Source: Neptunomonas japonica JAMM 1380 (GTDB lineage Bacteria > Pseudomonadota > Gammaproteobacteria > Pseudomonadales > Balneatricaceae). Taken from it: 64,000 nt of DNA. The notes beneath the pieces were generated by a model, which did no database searches, was not told the DNA's origin, and was given only the letters and a program-made list of their open reading frames with translations. Below are positions 56,608 through 64,000 of the stretch, one piece after another. Each line of letters begins with the position of its first letter. The stretch's first letter is position 1. The stretch covers positions 372,001 to 436,000 of the forward strand of contig NZ_AP014546.1 of assembly GCF_016592555.1 (NCBI RefSeq), in the 5' to 3' direction. The translations under genes were made by a program, and so were the position numbers.

Positions 56608-57975
56608 ATGGCGAAAGCCAAAACGGCTTATGTTTGTAACGAATGTGGTGCTGATTTTACTAAGTGGCAAGGGCAATGCTCGGCTTGCCAAGCATGGAAT
56701 ACCTTAAGTGAAGTACGTTTAGGCGCAACACAAAATTCGTCTGCTAAGCCACGGTTTGATGGCTATGCTGGGCAAGCGAGCCAGCGTGTAATGCGTTTGG
56801 CCGACGTCGACCTAGCAGATATGCCACGTTTTAGTACGGGTGCAGAAGAGCTTGACCGTGTACTGGGTGGAGGGTTAGTCCCAGGATCATCTATTCTGAT
56901 GGGAGGGCATCCAGGAGCGGGTAAAAGTACACTGCTATTACAAATCATGTGTTATTTAGCTGAAAGCATGCCTGCATTGTATGTGACGGGTGAAGAGTCT
57001 TTGCAGCAAGTTGCTATGCGTGCACATCGTTTAGGTTTAAAAGCTGAGCAACTAAAAATGCTCTCTGAAACCAGTGTTGAGTCTGTGTGCCAGGTGGCCA
57101 CTGAGCTTAAGCCTAGAGTGGTTGTTATTGACTCTATTCAGGTGATGCATATGGCTGAAGTGCAGTCTGCTCCGGGTTCTGTTTCGCAGGTTCGAGAGTC
57201 TGCGGCTGATTTAACACGTTTTGCTAAGCAAACGGGGTGCGTGTTGTTTTTAGTTGGGCATGTGACGAAAGATGGTTCGTTAGCAGGCCCTAAAGTACTA
57301 GAGCATATGATTGACTGTTCTTTGCAGTTAGAAGGCTCCTCGGATAGCCGTTTTAGAACGCTACGCTCACATAAAAATCGTTTTGGTGCCGTAAATGAAT
57401 TGGGCGTATTTGCTATGCTGGAAACAGGGCTTAAAGAGGTGAAGAATCCTAGTTCCATCTTTCTTAGTCGTGGTGAAGTAGCAAGCCCTGGTAGTGTTGT
57501 TATGGTTGTCTGGGAAGGTACTCGGCCTTTGCTGGTTGAGATACAAGCGCTAGTAGATCAGTCGCATATGAATAACCCAAGGCGTGTGGCTGTTGGGTTA
57601 GACGGTAATCGTTTATCCATGTTGTTGGCAGTTTTGCATCGCCATGGAGGTTTACAAACGGGTGATCAAGATGTGTTTGTGAATGTCGTAGGGGGAGTGA
57701 AAGTACTTGAAACAAGTGCTGACCTTGCATTGCTGTTAGCGGTCGTGTCCAGTTACCGAGATAGGGCTTTACCGCAAGATCTAATGGTCTTTGGGGAAGT
57801 TGGTTTGTCAGGAGAAATTCGTCCGGTACCAAACGGACAGGAGCGTATTCGTGAAGCAGCTAAGCACGGCTTTAAGCGAGCGATTGTCCCTAAAGGAAAT
57901 GTGCCCAAAGACGCGGTAAAAGGAATGGAAGTGGTTGGTGTCAGCCGCTTAGCTGACGCTTTGGATGCGCTATAA
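56608..57975 (+). CDS. radA: DNA repair protein RadA
   Basis: The 455-residue RecA-like protein drives branch migration in recombination. It has an N-terminal C4 zinc finger (VCNECG, QCSACQAW), Walker A GGHPGAGKST, the RadA-specific KNRFG motif, and a Lon-protease-like C-terminal domain (DVFVNVVGGVKV onward). It is cytoplasmic. It converges with the PilZ gene after 30 bases. Confidence 0.96.
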   Translation: MAKAKTAYVCNECGADFTKWQGQCSACQAWNTLSEVRLGATQNSSAKPRFDGYAGQASQRVMRLADVDLADMPRFSTGAEELDRVLGGGLVPGSSILMGGHPGAGKSTLLLQIMCYLAESMPALYVTGEESLQQVAMRAHRLGLKAEQLKMLSETSVESVCQVATELKPRVVVIDSIQVMHMAEVQSAPGSVSQVRESAADLTRFAKQTGCVLFLVGHVTKDGSLAGPKVLEHMIDCSLQLEGSSDSRFRTLRSHKNRFGAVNELGVFAMLETGLKEVKNPSSIFLSRGEVASPGSVVMVVWEGTRPLLVEIQALVDQSHMNNPRRVAVGLDGNRLSMLLAVLHRHGGLQTGDQDVFVNVVGGVKVLETSADLALLLAVVSSYRDRALPQDLMVFGEVGLSGEIRPVPNGQERIREAAKHGFKRAIVPKGNVPKDAVKGMEVVGVSRLADALDAL

Positions 57976-58005
57976 TGCTTAAGTGCTCAAAATAAAGGTG
58001 ACTTA

Positions 58006-58386
58006 TTACACCTTGTAAAGGTGAATCAGTTCTCGCTCTAGTAGAGCTGGATCACCTAAGTTCAATTCTACAAGGCGGCGCAAGTAGCTGATACTTGAAA
58101 GCTCCATATTCATTGCTTGAAAGCCGAGATGATTATCTTCTCGATGGTTTATTTGTGCAGGCATGGTAATAACAACATCATTGCCATCGAGTATAATCTT
58201 CAGCTCAACTTGATCCCCAATGTTGAGAGGAATAGTAGTATGACTCTCAATTAATGCACCTTTTAAGCAAATATCGATTAGTTTGACTGGCCACTCTCCA
58301 TCTGGATAATGCAATGTGCACTGCGCATCAAAATGAATTCTGGTGAACTTACGTCGATTTTGTGGGTGTTGAATGGACTCTTCCAC
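58006..58386 (-). CDS. PilZ-domain protein
   Basis: The 126-residue protein is a single PilZ domain. The c-di-GMP contact RxxxR is present at Arg12 and Arg16 (RRKFTR). The second motif, normally D/NxSxxG, reads DICLKG, with Cys for Ser, so binding may be altered. It is divergent from the GGDEF-EAL gene 116 bases away, suggesting that it works as an effector for that enzyme's output. Confidence 0.85.
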   Translation of the reverse strand: MEESIQHPQNRRKFTRIHFDAQCTLHYPDGEWPVKLIDICLKGALIESHTTIPLNIGDQVELKIILDGNDVVITMPAQINHREDNHLGFQAMNMELSSISYLRRLVELNLGDPALLERELIHLYKV

Positions 58387-58502
58387 TTTGTGCTCCAGAT
58401 ATTTGTCAAATTCTTATAATTTAGTATAGAGCTAAAATCGCTATTAGCGTAGATCATCAACTACACTATTCATATGGAAATTAATTCGGTGTGTGAACAT
58501 AA

Positions 58503-61500
58503 ATGACTAGCTTTGCAGGATTATTGAATAATGCTGTTTTATTGCTGGCGCTTGGCGTTATATATGATTCGTTAGGCTTACATAATTTAGCTAATAAAGC
58601 ACTGCGCAACGTATTAACAGGAATTTTAGTTGGCATCATAGGAATCTCTGTGATGTTAGCACCTTGGGAGCTAAGCCCAGGTGTGTTTTTTGACACCCGT
58701 TGGGTATTGATCAGTCTATGTGGGTTGTATTTTGGCCTTGTTCCAACGTTAATCGCTGTAGCTATGACCGTTTGTTTGCGTCTTTTTCAAGGTGGCGCAG
58801 GAATTTATGTCGGCTCAATCGTTATTGTCTCCAGTGGCATTATTGGTTTGGCGTGGCGTTATTGGAGTCTGCGATATAAGAAGGAGATGAGCTGGGGGTT
58901 GCTCTACTTGCTGGGATTGAGTGTTCAGCTTGATGTTCTATTGTGTATGTTTTTGATGCCTGTTGAGATGCGTTACATCATTATTTCGGCCATTGCTCCC
59001 TCGTTGTTTACTATTTATCCCATCGGAACAATGCTGCTGGGAATGTTACTTAAGCATCAGAAAGATAGACGCAAAGCCGAGCTGGATCTTCTTGAGCATA
59101 AAGTTTTATTGGATCGCGAAAGGGGCTTACTTAAGCGCCTTATGGACAGTATTCCAGATTTTATTTTTTATAAAACGGTAGATGGTCGTTATTTGGGTTG
59201 TAATAAAGCCACCGCTGAGCTTTTGGGTGCGAGCGAAGAAAATATTATAGGTAAGACGGATTACGATTTTTTTGATCATGAACAGGCTGCTTTCTTTCGT
59301 CAAAAAGATCAAGAGATGTTGTTGTCTGGCCAGCATCGTGCAAATGATGAAGTGGTTAAACATCCCGATGGGCGAGAGATTCTTCTTGATACATTGAAAA
59401 CGCCTTTTTATGGTGAGGCCGGTAAGCTTTATGGCCTGATAGGGATTGGCAGGGATGTAACTGAAAAGAAAAGAGCAGAGGAGCTATTACGTAGGAATGA
59501 AAATACTTATCGTAATGTACTAAGTACTGCTTTAGACGGTTTCTTAATTGTATCACCCGATGGTCATATTCAGGACGCAAATGAAGCTTATGCAATGATG
59601 TCGGGTTATCGTATTGATGAGCTTTCAGGTATGCATATCAATGAGTTGGTGGCTGTTGAAACGGCCCAGATGACTGAAAAGCATATTCAGCAAATTATTA
59701 ATCAAAAAGAACAGCGTTTTAGTAGTCAACACTGTCGTAAAAACAACTCGGTGTTTGATGTTGAAGTGAATGCGACATATTGGGCTGAGAATGGCGGTAA
59801 GTTTTTTGTATTTATAAAAGACATAACCGAGCGGAAAATGGCAGAACAGCGCTTATGGCAAAGCGAAGTAAGATTTAGGCATGTGTTTGAGAACATGTCT
59901 GCTATTGCTGTTCAAGGTTACGACAAAAATCGTAATGTTATTTTTTGGAATGATGCGAGTGAAACCGTATATGGTTATTCGACTGCAAATGCCTTAGGGA
60001 AAAAGCTTGAAGATTTAATCATACCCAATGCAATTAGAGAGCCGGTGATTGATGAGGTCAACCGCTGGGTAGCGGGAGGTCCGGTGACGCCTGCATCAGA
60101 GATGATATTGCAAAAAGCTGATGGTTCACCGATTACAGTATTCACAAGCCACGTTATGATTACTGGTGTGAATAATGAACCAGAGATGTATTGTATTGAC
60201 TTAGATTTAACGGCATTGAAACGTGCTGAAGAGCGTATTATCACGCTTTCTCAGGCGATAGAACAAAGTCCTGTTTCTGTGGTAATCACTGATACTCACG
60301 GCAAAATAGAATATGTTAACGGCATGTTTGAGCGAGTGACTGGCTACAGTAGTGATGAAGTAGTTGGTAAGCCTAGTAGCTTGCTCAAATCTGGCTCCAC
60401 TCCTGACGCTAAATACCAGCAACTCTGGGCTGCTTTGGCTGCTGGGGAATCATGGCAGGGAGAGTTTCAGAATAGAAAAAAAGACGGGCAGTTATTTTGG
60501 GAGCAGGCGCATATCGCCCCCGTTATTAATGAAGTTGGGAATGTAAAACATTATCTAGCGGTAAAACAAGATATAACCCAGCAAAAAAACCAAGAAGAAA
60601 GAATACTCTATCAAGCTCATTTTGATAGTTTAACTGGTCTACCTAACCGATTTTTATCGCTTGATAGGCTGTCGCAAATGCTGAAAGACACTCAGCGTAC
60701 ACAAGCACAAGTAGCTGTTTTCTTTCTAGATTTAGATGATTTCAAAAAAGTGAACGATACCTTAGGGCATCAGGTTGGTGATGAATTACTGGTAGAAGCT
60801 GCCTTGCGATTGAAAGCTGCTGTTAGGGATGTAGATGTCATTGGTCGTTTAGGTGGCGATGAGTTCATTATTCTTATTGATCAGTTGGACAGTAATACCA
60901 TCATTGCTCAACTTGCGGAGAAACTATTAGAGCAATTTAGAGCTCCGTTTCAGTTGAAGGGAAGAGAGCTTGTGTCCACTGTGAGTATTGGTGTATCCGT
61001 TTACCCCACGGATGGCATAACGCCTGCTGAGCTATTAAGACAGGCAGATGCGGCTATGTATCATTCAAAAGAGCAGGGGCGTAATACCTATAATTTTTAT
61101 ACACAAAAAATGAATGAAGATGTTGCACGCCGCTTGCTTATTGAGGAGCAATTGCGTGCTGCGCTAGAGAAAAATGAGTTTCAAGTATATTTTCAGCCTG
61201 TCGTTGATTTAAAAAGACGTGAAGTGATTGGTGCAGAAGCGTTACTGCGCTGGAATAACGACGTCTTGGGGCCGGTGGCGCCGGATGAGTTTATCCCTAT
61301 CGCAGAGCAGACAGGGTTAATTGTTGCTATTGGCAGGTATGTATTGGAGCAGGCTGTTACTGTTGCGGCGGGGTGGCGTAATGAGTTTTTACCGAGCTTT
61401 CGTGTGGCTGTTAATATTTCGCCTCGCCAGTTTCGGGATGTGTCGCTGGTAACATTTATTCGTGAGTTATTAGAACGTTTTGATTTTCCGGCTTCTGGAG

Positions 61501-61910
61501 TCGAGCTTGAAATTACTGAAGGTGTTTTGATGACAGGACACGCCATGGTCGATGTCGCGTTGTTAGATCTGAGTAACATGGGAGTAGGTATTTCAATGGA
61601 TGATTTTGGTACGGGCTACTCATCATTGAGTTATTTGCGAAGTTACCCATTTGATACGTTAAAAGTTGATAAAAGCTTTATTAACGATATAACGCTGGAT
61701 CAGGCTGATTTACAGCTTGTAAGCGCTGCTATTGCGATGGGGCAAGGATTAGGTCTTAAAGTAATAGCAGAAGGTGTTGAAACAGAAGAGCAGTACCAGC
61801 TGTTGTTGGAGCAGCAATGCGATTATGCCCAGGGGTATTTGTTTGGCCGGCCAGTCCCAGCTGATGAGTTTGAAAAGATGCTTATGACAGGTAGCAAACA
61901 GCTACATTGA
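58503..61910 (+). CDS. 5TMR-LYT/PAS/GGDEF/EAL cyclic-di-GMP enzyme
   Basis: The 1135-residue protein starts with a LytS-YhcK type membrane sensor (about 1-185, WELSPGVFFDTRWVLISL), followed by four PAS domains (roughly 200-320, 335-440, 455-575, 580-695). The GGDEF domain has an intact GGDEF at 784-788 with RDVD as I-site, and the EAL domain has EAL at 912-914, DDFGTGYSS and AEGVET. All key residues for both synthesis and breakdown of c-di-GMP are present, so direction must depend on the sensors. The ligand of the membrane and PAS sensors is unknown. Confidence 0.93.
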   Translation: MTSFAGLLNNAVLLLALGVIYDSLGLHNLANKALRNVLTGILVGIIGISVMLAPWELSPGVFFDTRWVLISLCGLYFGLVPTLIAVAMTVCLRLFQGGAGIYVGSIVIVSSGIIGLAWRYWSLRYKKEMSWGLLYLLGLSVQLDVLLCMFLMPVEMRYIIISAIAPSLFTIYPIGTMLLGMLLKHQKDRRKAELDLLEHKVLLDRERGLLKRLMDSIPDFIFYKTVDGRYLGCNKATAELLGASEENIIGKTDYDFFDHEQAAFFRQKDQEMLLSGQHRANDEVVKHPDGREILLDTLKTPFYGEAGKLYGLIGIGRDVTEKKRAEELLRRNENTYRNVLSTALDGFLIVSPDGHIQDANEAYAMMSGYRIDELSGMHINELVAVETAQMTEKHIQQIINQKEQRFSSQHCRKNNSVFDVEVNATYWAENGGKFFVFIKDITERKMAEQRLWQSEVRFRHVFENMSAIAVQGYDKNRNVIFWNDASETVYGYSTANALGKKLEDLIIPNAIREPVIDEVNRWVAGGPVTPASEMILQKADGSPITVFTSHVMITGVNNEPEMYCIDLDLTALKRAEERIITLSQAIEQSPVSVVITDTHGKIEYVNGMFERVTGYSSDEVVGKPSSLLKSGSTPDAKYQQLWAALAAGESWQGEFQNRKKDGQLFWEQAHIAPVINEVGNVKHYLAVKQDITQQKNQEERILYQAHFDSLTGLPNRFLSLDRLSQMLKDTQRTQAQVAVFFLDLDDFKKVNDTLGHQVGDELLVEAALRLKAAVRDVDVIGRLGGDEFIILIDQLDSNTIIAQLAEKLLEQFRAPFQLKGRELVSTVSIGVSVYPTDGITPAELLRQADAAMYHSKEQGRNTYNFYTQKMNEDVARRLLIEEQLRAALEKNEFQVYFQPVVDLKRREVIGAEALLRWNNDVLGPVAPDEFIPIAEQTGLIVAIGRYVLEQAVTVAAGWRNEFLPSFRVAVNISPRQFRDVSLVTFIRELLERFDFPASGVELEITEGVLMTGHAMVDVALLDLSNMGVGISMDDFGTGYSSLSYLRSYPFDTLKVDKSFINDITLDQADLQLVSAAIAMGQGLGLKVIAEGVETEEQYQLLLEQQCDYAQGYLFGRPVPADEFEKMLMTGSKQLH

Positions 61911-61931
61911 TGAATAGGGCGTTATGAGAAT

Positions 61932-61956
61932 AAACAACCAGCCTTGCTGGTTGTTT
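61932..61956. terminator. Bidirectional terminator between the GGDEF-EAL gene and ettA
   Basis: AAACAACCAGC, CTT, GCTGGTTGTTT is an exact 11-base stem lying between two converging genes, with A/T-rich ends on both sides. Confidence 0.75.
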
Positions 61957-61972
61957 ATTGTTAAAGGTTTTA

Positions 61973-63631
61973 CTAGTTGATACGTTTGTACTTAATACGC
62001 TCTGGCTGGTGGTCTTTGCCATGGCGACGTTTGTAATCTTCAGCGTATTCTGTGTAGTTTCCATCAAAGAAAGACACTTGTGAATCGCCTTCGTAGGCCA
62101 GCATATGTGTGCACACACGGTCTAGGAACCAGCGGTCATGCGAGATAACGACGGCGCAGCCAGGAAAAGCCAATAGTGCTTCTTCTAATGCACGTAGAGT
62201 CTCTACATCCAGATCGTTGGTCGGCTCATCTAATAGCAGTACGTTGCCGCCCTCTCTGAGTAGTTTTGCCAGATGTAAACGGTTGCGTTCACCCCCTGAT
62301 AAATCGCCCACACGTTTTTGTTGATCGGAGCCTTTAAAGTTGAAGCGGCCACAATAGGCGCGTGATGGTGTTTGGTAATTGCCGATAGTTATAATGTCTT
62401 GCCCATCAGAAAGTTCTTCCCAAACGGTATTGTCAGCGTTGAGTTCGCGCATCTGATCTACATAGGCTAACTTAACCGTGCTTCCAACGATAACTTCACC
62501 AGAGTCGGGTTGCTCTTCGCCAGCAATCATCTTAAATAGCGTAGATTTACCCGCACCGTTGCCCCCGATAACGCCCACAATAGCACCTTGTGGAATGGTT
62601 GCTTCTAGGTTTTCAAAGAGCAGTTTGTCGCCATAGGCTTTAGAGACGTTATGTAGCTCTATAACTTGAGCGCCTAAACGAGGCCCTGGTGGGATGTAGA
62701 TCTCTTGGGTCTCGTTGCGTGCTTGGAACTCGCGAGAGTTCATCTCTTCGAACTGGCTTAGGCGAGCTTTAGACTTAGATTGTCGACCTTTTTGACCTTG
62801 ACGAACCCATTCTAACTCGGATTTTACGGCTTTTTGATGAGCGGCTTCTTGCTTAGATTCCTGAGCTAGGCGCTGTTCTTTCTGCTCAAGCCATGATGAG
62901 TAATTGCCTTCATATGGAATGCCGTGGCCACGGTCTAGCTCAAGAATCCAGCCTGCAGCATTATCTAGGAAGTAGCGGTCATGGGTGATGGCAACAACAG
63001 TACCTGGGTACTCTTGCAGAAAACGTTCAATCCACGCGATAGATTCTGCATCCAAGTGGTTGGTTGGCTCATCTAAAAGCAACATGTCTGGTTTGTCGAG
63101 AAGGAGGCGGCATAGAGCAACACGGCGACGTTCACCACCTGATAGATGCTCAACTTTGGCATCCCATGGCGGTAGTCGCATAGCATCAGCGGCACGTTCT
63201 AGTGCGACTTCAAGGCTGTGTCCTTCTTTTGCTTCAATCAGGTTTTCAAGTTCGCCCTGTTTTTTAGCCAGCGCGTCAAAATCTGCATCGGGCTCTGCAT
63301 AAGCTGCATAAACCTGATCAAGCTCTGTTAGCGCATTCTTTACATCGGCTACTGACTCTTCAACAATCTCACGGACCGTTTTGCTGTTATCTAGCTGGGG
63401 CTCTTGTGGTAAGTAGCCGACGTTGAGATCCGGCATAGGGCGAGCTTCACCGATAAAATCAGTATCAACGCCAGCCATGATTTTAAGAAGGGTGGATTTA
63501 CCTGAACCATTGAGGCCGAGTACGCCGATTTTGGCGCCGGGGAAAAAAGAGAGTGAAATGTCTTTAAGAATCTGGCGTTTGGGAGGAACGATTTTCCCCA
63601 AGCGATTCATTGTATAAACGTACTGTGCCAT
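61973..63631 (-). CDS. ettA: Energy-dependent translational throttle protein EttA
   Basis: The ABC-F protein of 552 residues (E. coli 555) has two ATPase domains: Walker A GLNGSGKST at 39-47 with signature LSGGERRRVALCR, and GGNGAGKST with LSGGERNRLHLAK. An arm and a linker lie between and within them. It has no membrane part. EttA binds the ribosomal E site and gates the first elongation steps according to ATP level. Confidence 0.96.
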   Translation of the reverse strand: MAQYVYTMNRLGKIVPPKRQILKDISLSFFPGAKIGVLGLNGSGKSTLLKIMAGVDTDFIGEARPMPDLNVGYLPQEPQLDNSKTVREIVEESVADVKNALTELDQVYAAYAEPDADFDALAKKQGELENLIEAKEGHSLEVALERAADAMRLPPWDAKVEHLSGGERRRVALCRLLLDKPDMLLLDEPTNHLDAESIAWIERFLQEYPGTVVAITHDRYFLDNAAGWILELDRGHGIPYEGNYSSWLEQKEQRLAQESKQEAAHQKAVKSELEWVRQGQKGRQSKSKARLSQFEEMNSREFQARNETQEIYIPPGPRLGAQVIELHNVSKAYGDKLLFENLEATIPQGAIVGVIGGNGAGKSTLFKMIAGEEQPDSGEVIVGSTVKLAYVDQMRELNADNTVWEELSDGQDIITIGNYQTPSRAYCGRFNFKGSDQQKRVGDLSGGERNRLHLAKLLREGGNVLLLDEPTNDLDVETLRALEEALLAFPGCAVVISHDRWFLDRVCTHMLAYEGDSQVSFFDGNYTEYAEDYKRRHGKDHQPERIKYKRIN

Positions 63632-64000
63632 AAGTCCTCAGCGTATAGTATCGGTTAGCATGCCGCTCAATTTTATTTAAAAATACTAGAATGAAACTCT
63701 TATTTTTCAAATCTGTTTTTGGAACTCACCTATAAAAGAGGAGTCGCCGATAAGTATTTTTTAGTATTGCTATATTGAGAGCGCTTTGAATAAAGGTAAA
63801 CAATAAAGGAGTAATAAGGTTCCGGCAACTGAACTCGTGCAATAACGCGTGTGTATGTTCTTAGTCATAGCTATCAAAGGCGCGTGCTGCCATACAAGGT
63901 ATGAAAAATAGTGAGGGCCCTAATTATGCTCTTCTTTATTAGGGCTCTAACTTTTAGAACGCTCCGGTACTTTGTTTTTACGCTTTTGTATTTACAAACC
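63632..64000. other. Right-end non-coding region with ettA promoter and possible small transcript
   Basis: On the minus strand TTGAAA (63710-63705), 16 bases, TAGTAT (63688-63683) is a candidate ettA promoter. On the plus strand an imperfect stem GCCCTAAT (63917-63924) with ATTAGGGC (63938-63945), followed by TAACTTTT, looks like a terminator. A ribosome-site-like AAAGGAG near 63807 is not followed by a usable start codon. No protein frame is convincing up to the window end. Confidence 0.4.

Noticed and set aside
63800..63860. Small gene behind the AAAGGAG near 63807
   Set aside because: No ATG, GTG or TTG at a usable distance opens a frame of any length.

Overview
The window is a dense chromosomal segment of a gammaproteobacterium with moderate GC, most likely a marine member of the Oceanospirillales/Pseudomonadales type. 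I infer this from gene order. The run rpmE-priA-argS-SPOR protein-hslVU-DUF971-ubiEJ, and next to it maeB-mrcA-pilMNOPQ-aroKB-damX-gltBD, matches the order I remember from Pseudomonas-like genomes. No rRNA, tRNA, CRISPR array, insertion sequence or prophage gene is visible.

Layout. 0-7 kb: an Ada/AlkA-type DNA repair protein, a membrane diguanylate cyclase, a parvulin, a FAH-family enzyme, a DUF2927 protein, HemJ, then ubiquinone genes ubiJ and ubiE. 6.7-16 kb (minus strand): DUF971 protein, HslUV protease behind a sigma-32-like promoter, an FtsN-like SPOR protein, argS, a chemotaxis receptor and priA. 16-29.6 kb: rpmE, a secreted-type nuclease whose start codon lies inside the rpmE terminator, malic enzyme, PBP1A, the type IV pilus operon pilMNOPQ, shikimate genes aroK and aroB, and a DamX-like protein. 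29.8-35.8 kb: glutamate synthase gltBD.

35.9-53.1 kb is the accessory part, lying between gltD and hemE, which I recall as neighbours in Pseudomonas. It holds a RarD-like exporter, a minus-strand operon ridA-dadA-racemase facing a tctBAC tripartite carboxylate transporter and a LysR regulator, then proline use genes (putA, a separately encoded PutA C-terminal domain, putP), purEK and an AraC regulator. The racemase/D-amino-acid dehydrogenase/RidA/TctBAC group looks like one uptake and catabolic module for an unidentified amino or imino acid. 53.2-63.6 kb: hemE, beta-carbonic anhydrase, an O-acetylhomoserine sulfhydrylase-like enzyme, radA, a PilZ protein divergent from a large PAS-GGDEF-EAL protein, and ettA.

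The accessory region feeds amino-acid carbon and nitrogen into metabolism next to glutamate synthase. Cyclic-di-GMP genes lie at both ends of a window that also encodes pilus assembly and a chemoreceptor. Most genes are intact housekeeping genes. The best candidates for undescribed biology are the split PutA, the D-amino-acid/TctBAC module and the nuclease start codon in a terminator loop. All functions are inferred from sequence recognition without database searches.
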